A stretch of DNA of 64,000 nt, from positions 1 through 64,000 of the forward strand of contig NZ_CAJYCN010000004.1 in assembly GCF_913566895.1 (NCBI RefSeq), given 5' to 3'. This stretch comes from Listeria ilorinensis. GTDB lineage: Bacteria > Bacillota > Bacilli > Lactobacillales > Listeriaceae. Shown piece by piece: positions 24,791 through 32,611 of this stretch. The notes under the pieces were generated by a model. It was not told the origin of the DNA, made no database searches, and worked only from the letters and a program-made list of their open reading frames with translations. The stretch's first letter is position 1; the number at the start of each line of letters is the position of its first letter. The translations under genes and the position numbers were made by a program.

Positions 24791-25393
24791 ATGGAAATCA
24801 TTCAAACTGTGGAAATCAAATATCAGCAGGTTTCAACCAATCGACAAGTGGATCTCCTAGCAGTACTTAAAAAAATGGCTGAAAGCGGAAATTGTAAGTA
24901 TGCTGCAGACGACTATTTTCAAGTGCATGAGGATGAATTTTCCGTGTATTTTCTTCATGTGATCAGTCGTGACCAGCAGCTTTGGGCAGAAACAGCTGTG
25001 ATTTTAAAAACAGGTTCACTCTTATCTCTGGCTGAAATGCGCCGCATCTATCATCTCAATAAATTTCGAGTACTGACAGAGGAATTGGCAGAAAAAGCTT
25101 CCTTATTTCCCGCTTGGCGCAAAGAACGGCTTCAGGAGATTTTTGGCCAATCATTTGGCGGTTTTTATCAGCAGACGATCATTGGCGAGGAGTTGCCGAA
25201 GCTTCGGTTTGAATTAGATGAAGAACTGCCGTTTATGCCTGAAAAGTGGCCCAATCGCTTCACAAACTGGTATACGAATTGGCGAATTGGAGAAAAATTT
25301 CACCATCAGGAGGCAGGCTTTACTCTTTACGAACGGCCTCTCCAAGATAAACGCAGTGCAGATTGGCGGTATGACAAAGTCTACCGGTTCTAA
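24791..25393 (+). CDS. Unrecognised protein, last gene of the sel operon
   Basis: A 200-residue soluble protein I do not recognise. It starts one base after the selA stop behind AAGGAGG and ends at the sel terminator, so it is certainly co-transcribed. The sequence has a helical first half (QVDLLAVLKKMAES, LAEMRRIYHLNKFRVLTEELAE) and a Trp/Tyr/Phe-rich C-terminal third (NRFTNWYTNWRIGEKF) with alternating charge. There is one Cys and no signal peptide, membrane helix or obvious cofactor motif. A role in selenium handling is suggested only by position. Confidence 0.8.
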   Translation: MEIIQTVEIKYQQVSTNRQVDLLAVLKKMAESGNCKYAADDYFQVHEDEFSVYFLHVISRDQQLWAETAVILKTGSLLSLAEMRRIYHLNKFRVLTEELAEKASLFPAWRKERLQEIFGQSFGGFYQQTIIGEELPKLRFELDEELPFMPEKWPNRFTNWYTNWRIGEKFHHQEAGFTLYERPLQDKRSADWRYDKVYRF

Positions 25394-25442
25394 AAGCGAC
25401 AATTCAGTAGAAAATGGCTGAGCTGTCGCTTTCTGTATTTGT
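25393..25442 (+). terminator. sel operon terminator
   Basis: AAAGCGACA and TGTCGCTTT pair over 9 bp with a further ATTCAG/CTGAG pairing inside. It overlaps the stop codon of the last sel gene. Confidence 0.75.
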
Positions 25443-25523
25443 CAAACTGGCGCAGGGATTGCTATAATAAGTTTTGTTAGCATTCCTGTAAGTGAGGTTC
25501 ATAAGAAAGAAGGAGGTTAAAGC

Positions 25524-26084
25524 ATGTATAAAATCGGCCAAAAAGTCAAAGCGGCACGCATCGAAAAGAAGCTGACACTTAAAGAACTTGGCGATCAGGT
25601 AGATCTGTCTGCCGGATATCTGTCACAGTTTGAACGCGGCATGCGAACCGTTTCCGTCGAAGCACTCATCAAAATGGCGGATTTTTTAGATAGGGATATC
25701 CATTACTTTTTTGAAAATAAGCATCAAACTGGAGAACATATTCTAAAAACACATGAGCAAACGGTGTTGCATGCAGACAATGAAAAAATCATCCGCAATC
25801 TTTCGGCAAGCGAAACAGGAAAATGGATGATACCTCGAATTTTAGAAATTTTTCCACAGCAATCGGAGGAAGCAATTGTCCTGCAAAAATTAACAGGCGA
25901 AGTTTTCCTTTATGTGTTGGCAGGAGCGCCGCAGATCGAGCTGGATCATCAGATTTATTCGCTCACTCCTGGGGATACTGCTCACTTTAATGCCTCTTCT
26001 TTAAAAGGGATCCAAAATGATACGGCGCAGACAGTCAAACTGTTGATGGTCTATCAGAAGGTTACTGAAGCCGAGGCGATTTGA
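25524..26084 (+). CDS. XRE family regulator with C-terminal cupin
   Basis: A 186-residue repressor-type protein. Residues 3-58 form an HTH of the XRE class (KAARIEKKLTLKELGDQVDLSAGYLSQFERGMR), and the last 75 residues a cupin (VFLYVLAGAPQIELDHQIYSLTPGDTAHF). This architecture (PuuR/YgaG-like) usually senses small amino-acid-related ligands. AAGAAGGAGG precedes ATG 25524. It lies between the sel operon and a ThrE-type exporter pair, all in one direction but with a terminator on either side, so its target could be either neighbour. Confidence 0.88.
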   Translation: MYKIGQKVKAARIEKKLTLKELGDQVDLSAGYLSQFERGMRTVSVEALIKMADFLDRDIHYFFENKHQTGEHILKTHEQTVLHADNEKIIRNLSASETGKWMIPRILEIFPQQSEEAIVLQKLTGEVFLYVLAGAPQIELDHQIYSLTPGDTAHFNASSLKGIQNDTAQTVKLLMVYQKVTEAEAI

Positions 26085-26124
26085 ATACAGTTTATATGGA
26101 TGAGAAGTCCATTCTTCCTATTTT

Positions 26125-26172
26125 ACCTCTTTTTTGTTCGTGCTGATTTGCTTGAACGGAAAAGAGGTTTTC
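26125..26172 (+). terminator. Terminator after the XRE-cupin gene
   Basis: ACCTCTTTT and AAAAGAGGT arms plus an inner GTTC/GAAC, followed by TTTCATTTT. Confidence 0.6.
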
Positions 26173-26230
26173 ATTTTGGCGAGCTGGAAGTATAATGAGA
26201 GAGAATGCAAGAAAGGCAAAGGTGAAGAAA

Positions 26231-26992
26231 ATGGACGATAAAAATCATGCTTTTATTATCCAGACGGCCTTACTGACAGGCAAGCTGCTACTCGAAAATG
26301 GGGCGGAGATCTCACGCGTTGAGGATACGATGGAACGGGTAATCCGTAAAAGTTTAGGTACAGAACAGCGGAAAAGCTATTATACATATGTGACACTTAC
26401 TGGCGTTTTTGTAAAAACAAATCTGGAAGAAAGCAGTTTTCTACGTATTGATACAAGAGGTTATAACTTGGAAAAAATCGTGGTCGTCAATCAGATCTCA
26501 CGTGATTATCAAGCGGACTTGCTGACACTTGAAGAAATGGATGCAAAGCTGCGAGAACTTGCTCAAAAAGAAGAGCGGTATCCAATGTGGAAACAACTTT
26601 TCTTCACCGCGCTTCTCAGTGGATCGATTGTGCTGATTTTTGGCGGACACTTGGAAGATTTGCCGAGCAGTGTGACTGCTGGCGTGCTGGCCTATTACCT
26701 ATTTCAAAAATTATCCAGCCTTGCAGACTATCCGTTTATTCTTGAATTTGTGTCCACTTTTATTGGTTGTTTAGCAGGTTTTATTCTTTTCCATTTTGTG
26801 GGGCAGGATATCAATATGACGATGATCGGGACAGTTATTCCGCTTGTTCCTGGAATCGGGGTGACAAATGCCATTCGTGATCTGATGAGTCGACATTATT
26901 TGTCGGGAATTATTCGCTTATTTGAAAGTTTGTTTATTGCGGCCGCACTTGGCTGCGGTGTAGCACTTGTCTTTTTATTATTCCATTTTTAG
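26231..26992 (+). CDS. ThrE-type threonine/serine exporter, N-terminal domain protein
   Basis: A 253-residue protein of the ThrE_1 (DUF1212) family. The cytoplasmic first half (LTGKLLLENGAEISRVEDTMERV) has the conserved NGAE motif of the family; the second half has about five membrane helices (ALLSGSIVLIFGG, FVSTFIGCLAGFILF, VIPLVPGIGVTNAIRD). With the next gene it would make the split form of the ThrE exporter of small amino acids. ATG 26231 follows AAAGGTGA; the ATG at 26195 overlaps a TATAAT that probably is the promoter -10. Confidence 0.85.
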   Translation: MDDKNHAFIIQTALLTGKLLLENGAEISRVEDTMERVIRKSLGTEQRKSYYTYVTLTGVFVKTNLEESSFLRIDTRGYNLEKIVVVNQISRDYQADLLTLEEMDAKLRELAQKEERYPMWKQLFFTALLSGSIVLIFGGHLEDLPSSVTAGVLAYYLFQKLSSLADYPFILEFVSTFIGCLAGFILFHFVGQDINMTMIGTVIPLVPGIGVTNAIRDLMSRHYLSGIIRLFESLFIAAALGCGVALVFLLFHF

Positions 26993-27004
26993 GAGGTCGG
27001 GTTG

Positions 27005-27475
27005 ATGCTGTTTGAACTCATCTATCATTTTGTTTTTAGCTTCCTTGCCTCGATCTCCTTTGGGATACTTTGTCGGATTCCAAGAGAGACCATAGTGGCA
27101 GGGGGAATTGTCGGAGCTTCCGGCTGGATTGGCTACTGGCTGCTCAGTACGCACGGTTACAATGTTTTTGTGACAAGTTTCGTTTGTTCACTCATCTTAA
27201 GTACACTCAGTTACTTTTATAGTTACTGGCGCAAATACCCATCAACAGTCTTCTTTATTCCAGGTCTCGTGCCAGTTGTTCCCGGGATTACTTTTTATGA
27301 AGTCTTTAAGGAGCTTTTCACCGGGGATAAAATTGCAGCAGCAGCAAGTTTTTTTGATGTGATTTCCTCGGCTGTAGCACTGGCTTGTGGAATTACGATT
27401 GGAAATATGTTGTTTCTTTTGGTGAAGCAGCTTTTCAGCAAAACATTCAGTCGTCAAAAAATCGAAACCAAATGA
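27005..27475 (+). CDS. ThrE-type exporter, C-terminal domain protein
   Basis: A 156-residue membrane protein of the ThrE_2 (DUF3815) family with four or five helices. FFIPGLVPVVPGITFYEVFKE matches the PGLVPxxPG signature shared with its partner. It begins 12 nt after the first half, behind GGAGGTCGG; I use ATG 27005 rather than TTG 27002. Substrate is probably a small amino acid, not determinable here. Confidence 0.85.
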   Translation: MLFELIYHFVFSFLASISFGILCRIPRETIVAGGIVGASGWIGYWLLSTHGYNVFVTSFVCSLILSTLSYFYSYWRKYPSTVFFIPGLVPVVPGITFYEVFKELFTGDKIAAAASFFDVISSAVALACGITIGNMLFLLVKQLFSKTFSRQKIETK

Positions 27476-27563
27476 ATTTAATCCGTCTCTCATGCAATCC
27501 ACAGCTTTTTTTCGGATTTCTGCGTTAAAATAAAGAAAATCAAGATTTGAGAAGGTGAGCAGC

Positions 27564-27782
27564 GTGAAAAAATTTTTAATGATTTGTTTCGTTGCAAGTC
27601 TATGTTTCTTTATTCCGGTACATACGCTGGCAGCAGAAACAGCAGCGTCTGAGACAGTACCCGCAAATATTGAGCTTCCAACGATGGGAGACACCAATCC
27701 ACTTATTCCGATGGCACTAGGTACATTATGCGTTGCTGTCAGTATGCATATGTTAAAAGGACGTAAAATCCGCAGCAGGTAA
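27564..27782 (+). CDS. Small secreted/anchored protein with degenerate sorting signal
   Basis: A 72-residue protein. Residues 1-26 are a clear signal peptide (KKFLMICFVASLCFFIPVHTLAAE). About 20 residues later comes LPTMGD, then a hydrophobic stretch (NPLIPMALGTLCVAVSMHM) and a basic tail (KGRKIRSR). This layout is that of an LPxTG wall-sorting signal with Met in place of Thr. The mature segment would be only about 20 residues. GTG 27564 lies behind GAAGGTGAG. A terminator overlaps the stop codon. It may alternatively be a bitopic membrane peptide. Function unknown. Confidence 0.7.
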   Translation: MKKFLMICFVASLCFFIPVHTLAAETAASETVPANIELPTMGDTNPLIPMALGTLCVAVSMHMLKGRKIRSR

Positions 27783-27800
27783 TTGACTTGCTGTTTTTTT
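27773..27800 (+). terminator. Terminator of the small sorted protein gene
   Basis: CAGCAGG pairs with CTTGCTG, loop TAATTGA, followed by TTTTTTT. Confidence 0.8.
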
Positions 27801-27879
27801 ATGGTTGAAAGTTGACGATGGGGGCCATTCAATGTATACCTAAAGTAGAAACTGCTTAATTGTGAAGGAGGAATTTTGG

Positions 27880-28503
27880 ATGAAGTATGAGTGGCGTAAA
27901 CAGGAAAAAAATCTGTATTTGCCGGGGCAAACTCCAGCATTTTTAGAGGTGCCGGCCCTAAATTATATTGTAATCGAAGGAGAAGGAGATCCCAACGGTT
28001 CATTATTTGATGAAAAAGTAGGTGTCCTCTATGCATTATCATATGCCATTCGGATGATGCCGAAAAAAGGGCATACACCACCCGGCTATTTTGAGTATAC
28101 CGTGTATCCGCTTGAAGGGGAGTGGAGTACGAAACAACGGGATAGCGAGCCGCTTGATAAATCTCAATTTACATATACAATCATGATTCGGCAGCCTGAT
28201 TTTGTGACACCGGCCGTTTTTGAAGAAGCAAAACAGCTGACTGCTAAAAAGGTTGATCCAACACTGCTAGAGAAGGCTCGATTGGAAGAACGAAGAGAAG
28301 GCGATGTGATCCAAATGCTACATCTCGGTAGCTATGATACGGAGCCTGCAAGTTTTGAAAAAATGGCGGCTTTCGCAGAACAAAACGGTTACACACGACT
28401 TTCAAAAGAGCATAAAGAGATCTATTTGAGCGATCCTCGCAAAACAGACCCTGATAAGTTGAAAACGGTGCTGCGTATTCAAGTAAAGAAGGCTTTGCTA
28501 TGA
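27880..28503 (+). CDS. GyrI-like small-molecule-binding domain protein
   Basis: A 207-residue stand-alone GyrI-like protein, the ligand-binding half of many MerR/AraC-type drug regulators but without a DNA-binding domain. Recognisable elements are FLEVPALNYIVIEGEGDPNG at the start, KKGHTPPGYFEYTVYPLEGEW, and the second repeat VIQMLHLGSYDTEPASFEKM leading to HKEIYLSDPRKTDPDKLKTVLRI. Family members bind or hydrolyse xenobiotics. ATG 27880 follows GAAGGAGG; a GTG at 27862 lies within that RBS. Confidence 0.85.
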   Translation: MKYEWRKQEKNLYLPGQTPAFLEVPALNYIVIEGEGDPNGSLFDEKVGVLYALSYAIRMMPKKGHTPPGYFEYTVYPLEGEWSTKQRDSEPLDKSQFTYTIMIRQPDFVTPAVFEEAKQLTAKKVDPTLLEKARLEERREGDVIQMLHLGSYDTEPASFEKMAAFAEQNGYTRLSKEHKEIYLSDPRKTDPDKLKTVLRIQVKKALL

Positions 28504-28555
28504 ATTCACAAGTATGTTAAAATGAAAATAATTGAAACGAAAAGAGGTGGAAATA

Positions 28556-28657
28556 ATGTTGGAAAAAAATCATAGGAGACAAAAAAAGCCAATAAGCCCA
28601 ATTTTGACAACTGATTGCACCCAACAGTTTTCCCTTCTTTTGGACGGAAAAAGATAA
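28556..28657 (+). CDS. Short leader ORF before rtcB
   Basis: A 33-codon frame with ribosome binding site AGAGGTGG 7 nt before ATG, encoding a basic start (MLEKNHRRQKKP) and no recognised domain. It ends 8 nt before a strong terminator. This geometry suggests a leader peptide or a short transcript in front of rtcB. It may not be translated. Confidence 0.35.
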   Translation: MLEKNHRRQKKPISPILTTDCTQQFSLLLDGKR

Positions 28658-28665
28658 ATGTTAGC

Positions 28666-28699
28666 CCGTGGTCAAAGATGCTTTGGCTGCGGTTTTTTT
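28666..28699 (+). terminator. Terminator/attenuator upstream of rtcB
   Basis: A continuous 12-bp stem (28666-28677 with 28681-28692, three G-T pairs), loop ATG, then seven T. It lies 44 nt before the rtcB start, with no good promoter between. Confidence 0.75.
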
Positions 28700-28743
28700 G
28701 TCTCTATACATCGATGAATAGAACCAATAAAGAGAGGGATTAT

Positions 28744-29922
28744 ATGTTAACCATTAAAGGAAAATACAACGAAGCAAAAGTCTTTACTGATCAGCTTGAT
28801 GACAGCACGATTGGGCAGATCATGGCACTAACGAACTATGCTTTTTTGAAAGACAGCCACATTCGCATTATGCCAGACACGCATAGCGGCAAGGGATGTG
28901 TGATTGGTGCTACTCTTTCACAAATAGATAAAGTTGTACCAAGCTTAGTTGGTGTTGATATCGGTTGCGGCATTCATGTGACCAAACTTAACAAAACTAA
29001 GCTGAAGACGCCGTTCGACAAATTAGACCATATCATTCGGGAACGAATTCCGAGCGGGCACGATACTTTTGATAAACCGATTGCTGCCATGACTGCAGAA
29101 CGTTTTCATGCGGACATTCGTCGTGATTGGGCAGAAAGAAGTCTTGGCACACTTGGGTCAGGGAATCATTTCATCGAAGTGGCAGAAGGTGATAAAGCGC
29201 TCTATCTCATCATCCATAGTGGCAGTCGAATCTTGGGTAAAGATGTGGCTGAATTTCATCAAGATGCGGCGTATGAAAAATTAGATCAACTGCGTAAAGA
29301 ATTAAAAGAAGCCGAACGCTCCGCCAAAAAGAAAGGACAAATGGTGCGGGCTGCAGAACTAAAGCAACTGCGGGAAGAAAACAAACTGCCATATGAGGCC
29401 TCTTATTTGGAAAACGAAGCGTTGCAGGCGTATTTGCATGATATGTCACTGGCTCAACAGTTTGCTGCTAAGAATCGTGCTACGATGGCTACCGTGATTT
29501 TGAAAGCCATGAAATGGGAGAAGCATGTGATGGATACGTTTGATTGTGTCCATAATTTTATCGATCTTGAAACCGGCATGGTCCGCAAGGGAGCAACATC
29601 TGCTCGGCAGGATGAGCGGCTGATTGTACCGCTGAATATGCGTGATGGCAGTATTTTGGGTGTCGGTAAAGGCAATCCAGATTGGAATTATTCCGCTCCG
29701 CACGGCGCTGGACGTCTGCTCAGTCGCTCAAAAGCTAAACAGACAATCAGCTTGGAAGGTTACCAGCGCGCAATGAAAGGTATTTATACGACGTCTGTTT
29801 CCAAAAAAACGCTAGATGAGGCACCAGCAGCTTACAAACCAGCTAAACTGCTTATGGAAGAAATCCATGAAACGCTGACAATCGAGGAGATCATTCGTCC
29901 TGTTTATAATTTTAAAGGTTGA
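28744..29922 (+). CDS. rtcB: RNA-splicing ligase RtcB
   Basis: A 392-residue GTP- and Mn-dependent ligase that joins 3'-phosphate (or 2',3'-cyclic phosphate) and 5'-OH RNA ends. Metal-binding and catalytic signatures are VGVDIGCGIHV (Cys and Asp), GSGNHFIEV, IIHSGSRILG and SAPHGAGRLLSRSKAK, whose His is the GMP-accepting residue. A charged helical insertion lies at about 180-215. ATG 28744 follows AGAGAGGG; the longer frame from 28615 runs through the upstream terminator and is not translated. In bacteria it usually acts in RNA repair. No archease or RtcA partner is adjacent. Confidence 0.95.
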   Translation: MLTIKGKYNEAKVFTDQLDDSTIGQIMALTNYAFLKDSHIRIMPDTHSGKGCVIGATLSQIDKVVPSLVGVDIGCGIHVTKLNKTKLKTPFDKLDHIIRERIPSGHDTFDKPIAAMTAERFHADIRRDWAERSLGTLGSGNHFIEVAEGDKALYLIIHSGSRILGKDVAEFHQDAAYEKLDQLRKELKEAERSAKKKGQMVRAAELKQLREENKLPYEASYLENEALQAYLHDMSLAQQFAAKNRATMATVILKAMKWEKHVMDTFDCVHNFIDLETGMVRKGATSARQDERLIVPLNMRDGSILGVGKGNPDWNYSAPHGAGRLLSRSKAKQTISLEGYQRAMKGIYTTSVSKKTLDEAPAAYKPAKLLMEEIHETLTIEEIIRPVYNFKG

Positions 29923-29925
29923 AAT

Positions 29926-29958
29926 AAGGAGCGGGTTTTCTGCCTGCTCCTTTTTTGT
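29926..29958 (+). terminator. rtcB terminator
   Basis: AAGGAGCGGG and CCTGCTCCTT arms with a short loop, followed by TTTTT. Confidence 0.85.
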
Positions 29959-30037
29959 TGGAAAAATGGAATAGCTAGACAAACCCATGTGAAACCAGTA
30001 TTCTAGAAGATGAGAAAGTCTTCGGAGGAAAAAAGAA

Positions 30038-31021
30038 ATGAACCCGTTAGTAAGTGTGATCGTCCCTATTTATCAAACCGAAAAATATTTGCAACGTTGT
30101 CTAGACTCAATATTAGCTCAAACCTATCCGCATTTGGAAATCTTACTGATCAATGATGGCTCGCCAGGTGATCCTCAAAGAATTCTTGCAGCTTATCATG
30201 ATCCGCGTATTCGCTATATCGAACAGCAAAATGGTGGTCAGGCCAGCGCCAGGAATAAAGGACTTGACTTGATGACGGGGGACTATGTGATCATGGTTGA
30301 CAGTGATGACTATATTTCGCCTGAATTGGTTGCCACCTGTATGCAGTATGTTGAGCGAGAACAAGCTGATTTAGTGATTTTTACTTCGTATAATGTAAAC
30401 GAACAGGGTGATAAGCAATATATCCCTCGAAAAAGCGGTTATTTTTTGACGGATGCTGGAACGGTGCCTTGGAATAAATTTTACCGGGCAGATTTATGGG
30501 CGGGGTTGCGATTTCCAATGGGATCCTGGTTTGAAGACCTTGGGATTGTTCCTGTCGTGGCATTAAGAGCAAAACGTCCTGTCAAAATTAGCAAGGCTCT
30601 TTATTTCTATATCGTAGACCGCAAAGATTCCCAAACGAATCAGCAGGACGGCGCACGCTTTCTGGACGTCATCCCGATGCTTGAAAATGTGAGAGCAGAA
30701 TTAAAACGAGCTGGACTACTGGAAAATAATGAAACAGAATTGGAACGCTTATATTTAGAACATCTTGTCTACCGGACGATTTTACGTAAAATTATTTATC
30801 TGTCTTCAAAAAAAGAACGCAAAGTCCTACTGAAAAAAATTAAGCAGGAGATGGAACAGTCATTTCCCAATTGGCGCCAAGCTGATTATCAGGCCGGAAC
30901 AGGACTAACAGCCAAACTGAAAAAGTGGGCGGTTCATTTTTATTTAAATGGCCATCTACTCATTGGCGATTGGATTTGGAAAGTGCCATTTGAAGCACGC
31001 CGAAAGAAAACCGGTTTTTAA
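30038..31021 (+). CDS. Family 2 glycosyltransferase (first of pair)
   Basis: A 327-residue GT-A glycosyltransferase. The N-terminal nucleotide-sugar domain is typical: SVIVPIYQTEKYLQRCLDSIL, LLINDGSPGD, and the metal-binding DxD-type DSDDY after GDYVIMV. The acceptor region contains WFEDLG. The C-terminal part is basic and amphipathic without a clear transmembrane helix, so the enzyme is probably peripheral at the membrane. It would add a sugar to a wall polymer or lipid. CGGAGG precedes ATG 30038. It is followed 12 nt later by a second enzyme of the same family. Confidence 0.88.
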   Translation: MNPLVSVIVPIYQTEKYLQRCLDSILAQTYPHLEILLINDGSPGDPQRILAAYHDPRIRYIEQQNGGQASARNKGLDLMTGDYVIMVDSDDYISPELVATCMQYVEREQADLVIFTSYNVNEQGDKQYIPRKSGYFLTDAGTVPWNKFYRADLWAGLRFPMGSWFEDLGIVPVVALRAKRPVKISKALYFYIVDRKDSQTNQQDGARFLDVIPMLENVRAELKRAGLLENNETELERLYLEHLVYRTILRKIIYLSSKKERKVLLKKIKQEMEQSFPNWRQADYQAGTGLTAKLKKWAVHFYLNGHLLIGDWIWKVPFEARRKKTGF

Positions 31022-31033
31022 GGAGTTATAAAA

Positions 31034-32035
31034 ATGAAAATTAGTATCATCATTCCTGCATATAATGTAGAAGAATATATCGAGGCGTGTATTCAATCCA
31101 TCTTTGCGGAAAACTATTCGGAAAAAGAAGTGATCGTCGTGAATGACGGTTCCACGGACAACACGGCTGAAAAACTGGCACTCTTAGAGAAGGAATATCC
31201 TTTCCAGCTGATTACACAAGAAAATGCTGGTCTATCAGCAGCTCGAAATCGAGGTGTGGCCTCTTCAACTGGCGATTATATCGGTTTTTTAGATAGTGAT
31301 GATGTAGTTTTAAGCAATATGTACCTGCATATGATGGCCTCCCTTGAAAAAGGAGTAGCTGATGTGATAACCATTGGTGTCGATCGTTTGAATGAGAAAG
31401 GTCGTTATCCATCTGTTCTCCATCAGCATTATATGAAACAGCAAAAATGGGGGACGACACTGGAAGAAACGCCAGAACTACTTTATGACACAACTGTTTG
31501 GAATAAATTATTCAAGCGGACATTTTGGGAAGAGAACGATCTGCATTTTGAAATTGGCCGTACCTATGAAGATATACCTGTAGCCCTTACTGCCCTGATT
31601 AAAGCAGAACAGATCCACGTTTTACCAGAAGTCGGCTATCTATGGCGTGCCCGGTCAAGTGGCAAATCCATTACGCAACAGCGGAACAGACCTACTCTTG
31701 TTACTGATCGTCTCCATGCGCTCAGACTTGTTGACAAGGTATTTCAAGAGAAGCCTGCAAGTCGCAGTTTGCAGCAACAAAAAAGATTAAAGTTTCTGGA
31801 AATCGATTTGTTTTCTTTGATTGAGTGGCTATTTTCGGCAAAGGAGCCTGATCGCTCAAACATACAACAGGAAGTTCTTTGTTATATAGAAGAAACTATT
31901 AATTCGGAGGAGTTTTCTGCCCTACCAAAGAATAAGCAAGCCATGTATCAAAGCTTACTTCACCGTAATGAGCTTGCGTTCAAATGGCATAGTTATCGTT
32001 ATTTTATAAGTAAAGCTGTAAAAAAAATACGTTGA
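31034..32035 (+). CDS. Family 2 glycosyltransferase (second of pair)
   Basis: A 333-residue GT-A enzyme related to its neighbour. Core motifs are SIIIPAYNVEEYIEACIQSI, VVNDGSTDN, LSAARNRGV, and DSDD in IGFLDSDDV; the catalytic-base region reads TYEDIPVALTAL (ED motif). Both genes share an operon that ends at a terminator, which suggests two successive sugar additions on a cell-surface polymer such as teichoic acid. The sugar and acceptor are not predictable here. Confidence 0.88.
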   Translation: MKISIIIPAYNVEEYIEACIQSIFAENYSEKEVIVVNDGSTDNTAEKLALLEKEYPFQLITQENAGLSAARNRGVASSTGDYIGFLDSDDVVLSNMYLHMMASLEKGVADVITIGVDRLNEKGRYPSVLHQHYMKQQKWGTTLEETPELLYDTTVWNKLFKRTFWEENDLHFEIGRTYEDIPVALTALIKAEQIHVLPEVGYLWRARSSGKSITQQRNRPTLVTDRLHALRLVDKVFQEKPASRSLQQQKRLKFLEIDLFSLIEWLFSAKEPDRSNIQQEVLCYIEETINSEEFSALPKNKQAMYQSLLHRNELAFKWHSYRYFISKAVKKIR

Positions 32036-32039
32036 TTTC

Positions 32040-32070
32040 AGGCAGGCTCGCAGCAGAGTCTGCCTTTTTT
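32040..32070 (+). terminator. Glycosyltransferase operon terminator
   Basis: AGGCAG and CTGCCT arms with inner CTC/GAG pairing, then a T run. Confidence 0.8.
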
Positions 32071-32071
32071 A

Positions 32072-32107
32072 TTGACAAACCCTCTTAATGTAACTATAAT
32101 AGTTACA
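32072..32107 (+). promoter_or_regulatory. Promoter with overlapping palindromic operator (Rrf2 gene)
   Basis: TTGACA (32072-32077), 17-nt spacer, TATAAT (32095-32100). The 19-bp perfect palindrome TGTAACTAT-A-ATAGTTACA (32089-32107) covers the -10 hexamer, so a bound repressor would block transcription of its own gene. Confidence 0.85.
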
Positions 32108-32121
32108 AAGGAGTGAAAGAA

Positions 32122-32547
32122 ATGGCCATTTCAACTCGCTTTAGTGTCGCTGTCCATACGTTGGTACTTATCGATATCCATCGTGACAAACCACTGACCT
32201 CTGACCTTATTGCCAGCAGTGTCGGAACGAATCCTGTCGTAATTCGGCGGATTATGAGTCAATTGAAAAAGGCAGGACTGATCTATTCAGCTCCTGGAAT
32301 CACTGAGACACGTCTGCTCAAGGAAGCAGATGCTATCACGCTACTTGATGTTTACCGGGCTGTCAGTGCAGATGCCACACTTTTTGATCTGCATCAGCAT
32401 CCAAATCCGGCATGTCTAGTCGGAGCTAACATCCAGGACTCACTCAATGGGATTTTTCAGACAGCCACCCGCAAGATGGAAGAAGAGTTAGCCGCTGTTA
32501 CAGTTTCAGATGTTGCAGCTGATATTATGGAAAAGAGCAAGGCATGA
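32122..32547 (+). CDS. Rrf2 family transcriptional regulator (YwnA-like)
   Basis: A 141-residue winged-helix regulator. The HTH lies at about 20-60 (TSDLIASSVGTNPVVIRRIMSQLKKAGLI), followed by the Rrf2 wing and dimer helix. Only one Cys (in NPACLVGANIQ) is present, not the three-Cys cluster of Fe-S Rrf2 proteins, so it resembles YwnA-type members. ATG 32122 follows AAAGGAGTG. Palindromes TGTAACT-N5-AGTTACA lie over its own promoter and in front of the next gene, so it probably represses both. Confidence 0.9.
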   Translation: MAISTRFSVAVHTLVLIDIHRDKPLTSDLIASSVGTNPVVIRRIMSQLKKAGLIYSAPGITETRLLKEADAITLLDVYRAVSADATLFDLHQHPNPACLVGANIQDSLNGIFQTATRKMEEELAAVTVSDVAADIMEKSKA

Positions 32548-32574
32548 ATAATCGTGCCTTGTAAAAAAATCACA

Positions 32575-32601
32575 TTTTTGTAACTATATCAGTTACAAAA
32601 A
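32575..32601 (+). promoter_or_regulatory. Second Rrf2-type operator
   Basis: TTTTTGTAACT-ATATC-AGTTACAAAAA, the same TGTAACT/AGTTACA half-sites and spacing as the operator at 32089-32107, placed just before the RBS of the NAD(P)-binding gene. Confidence 0.8.
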
Positions 32602-32611
32602 AGGAGGAAAA

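Noticed and set aside
27242-28081. 279-residue minus-strand ORF
   Set aside because: Antisense to the ThrE-type gene, the small sorted protein and the GyrI-like gene, all of which have RBSs and family matches.
32540-32562. Hairpin CAAGGCA/TGCCTTG at the end of the Rrf2 gene as a terminator
   Set aside because: Followed by an A run, not T, on the plus strand, and the next gene is probably co-regulated.
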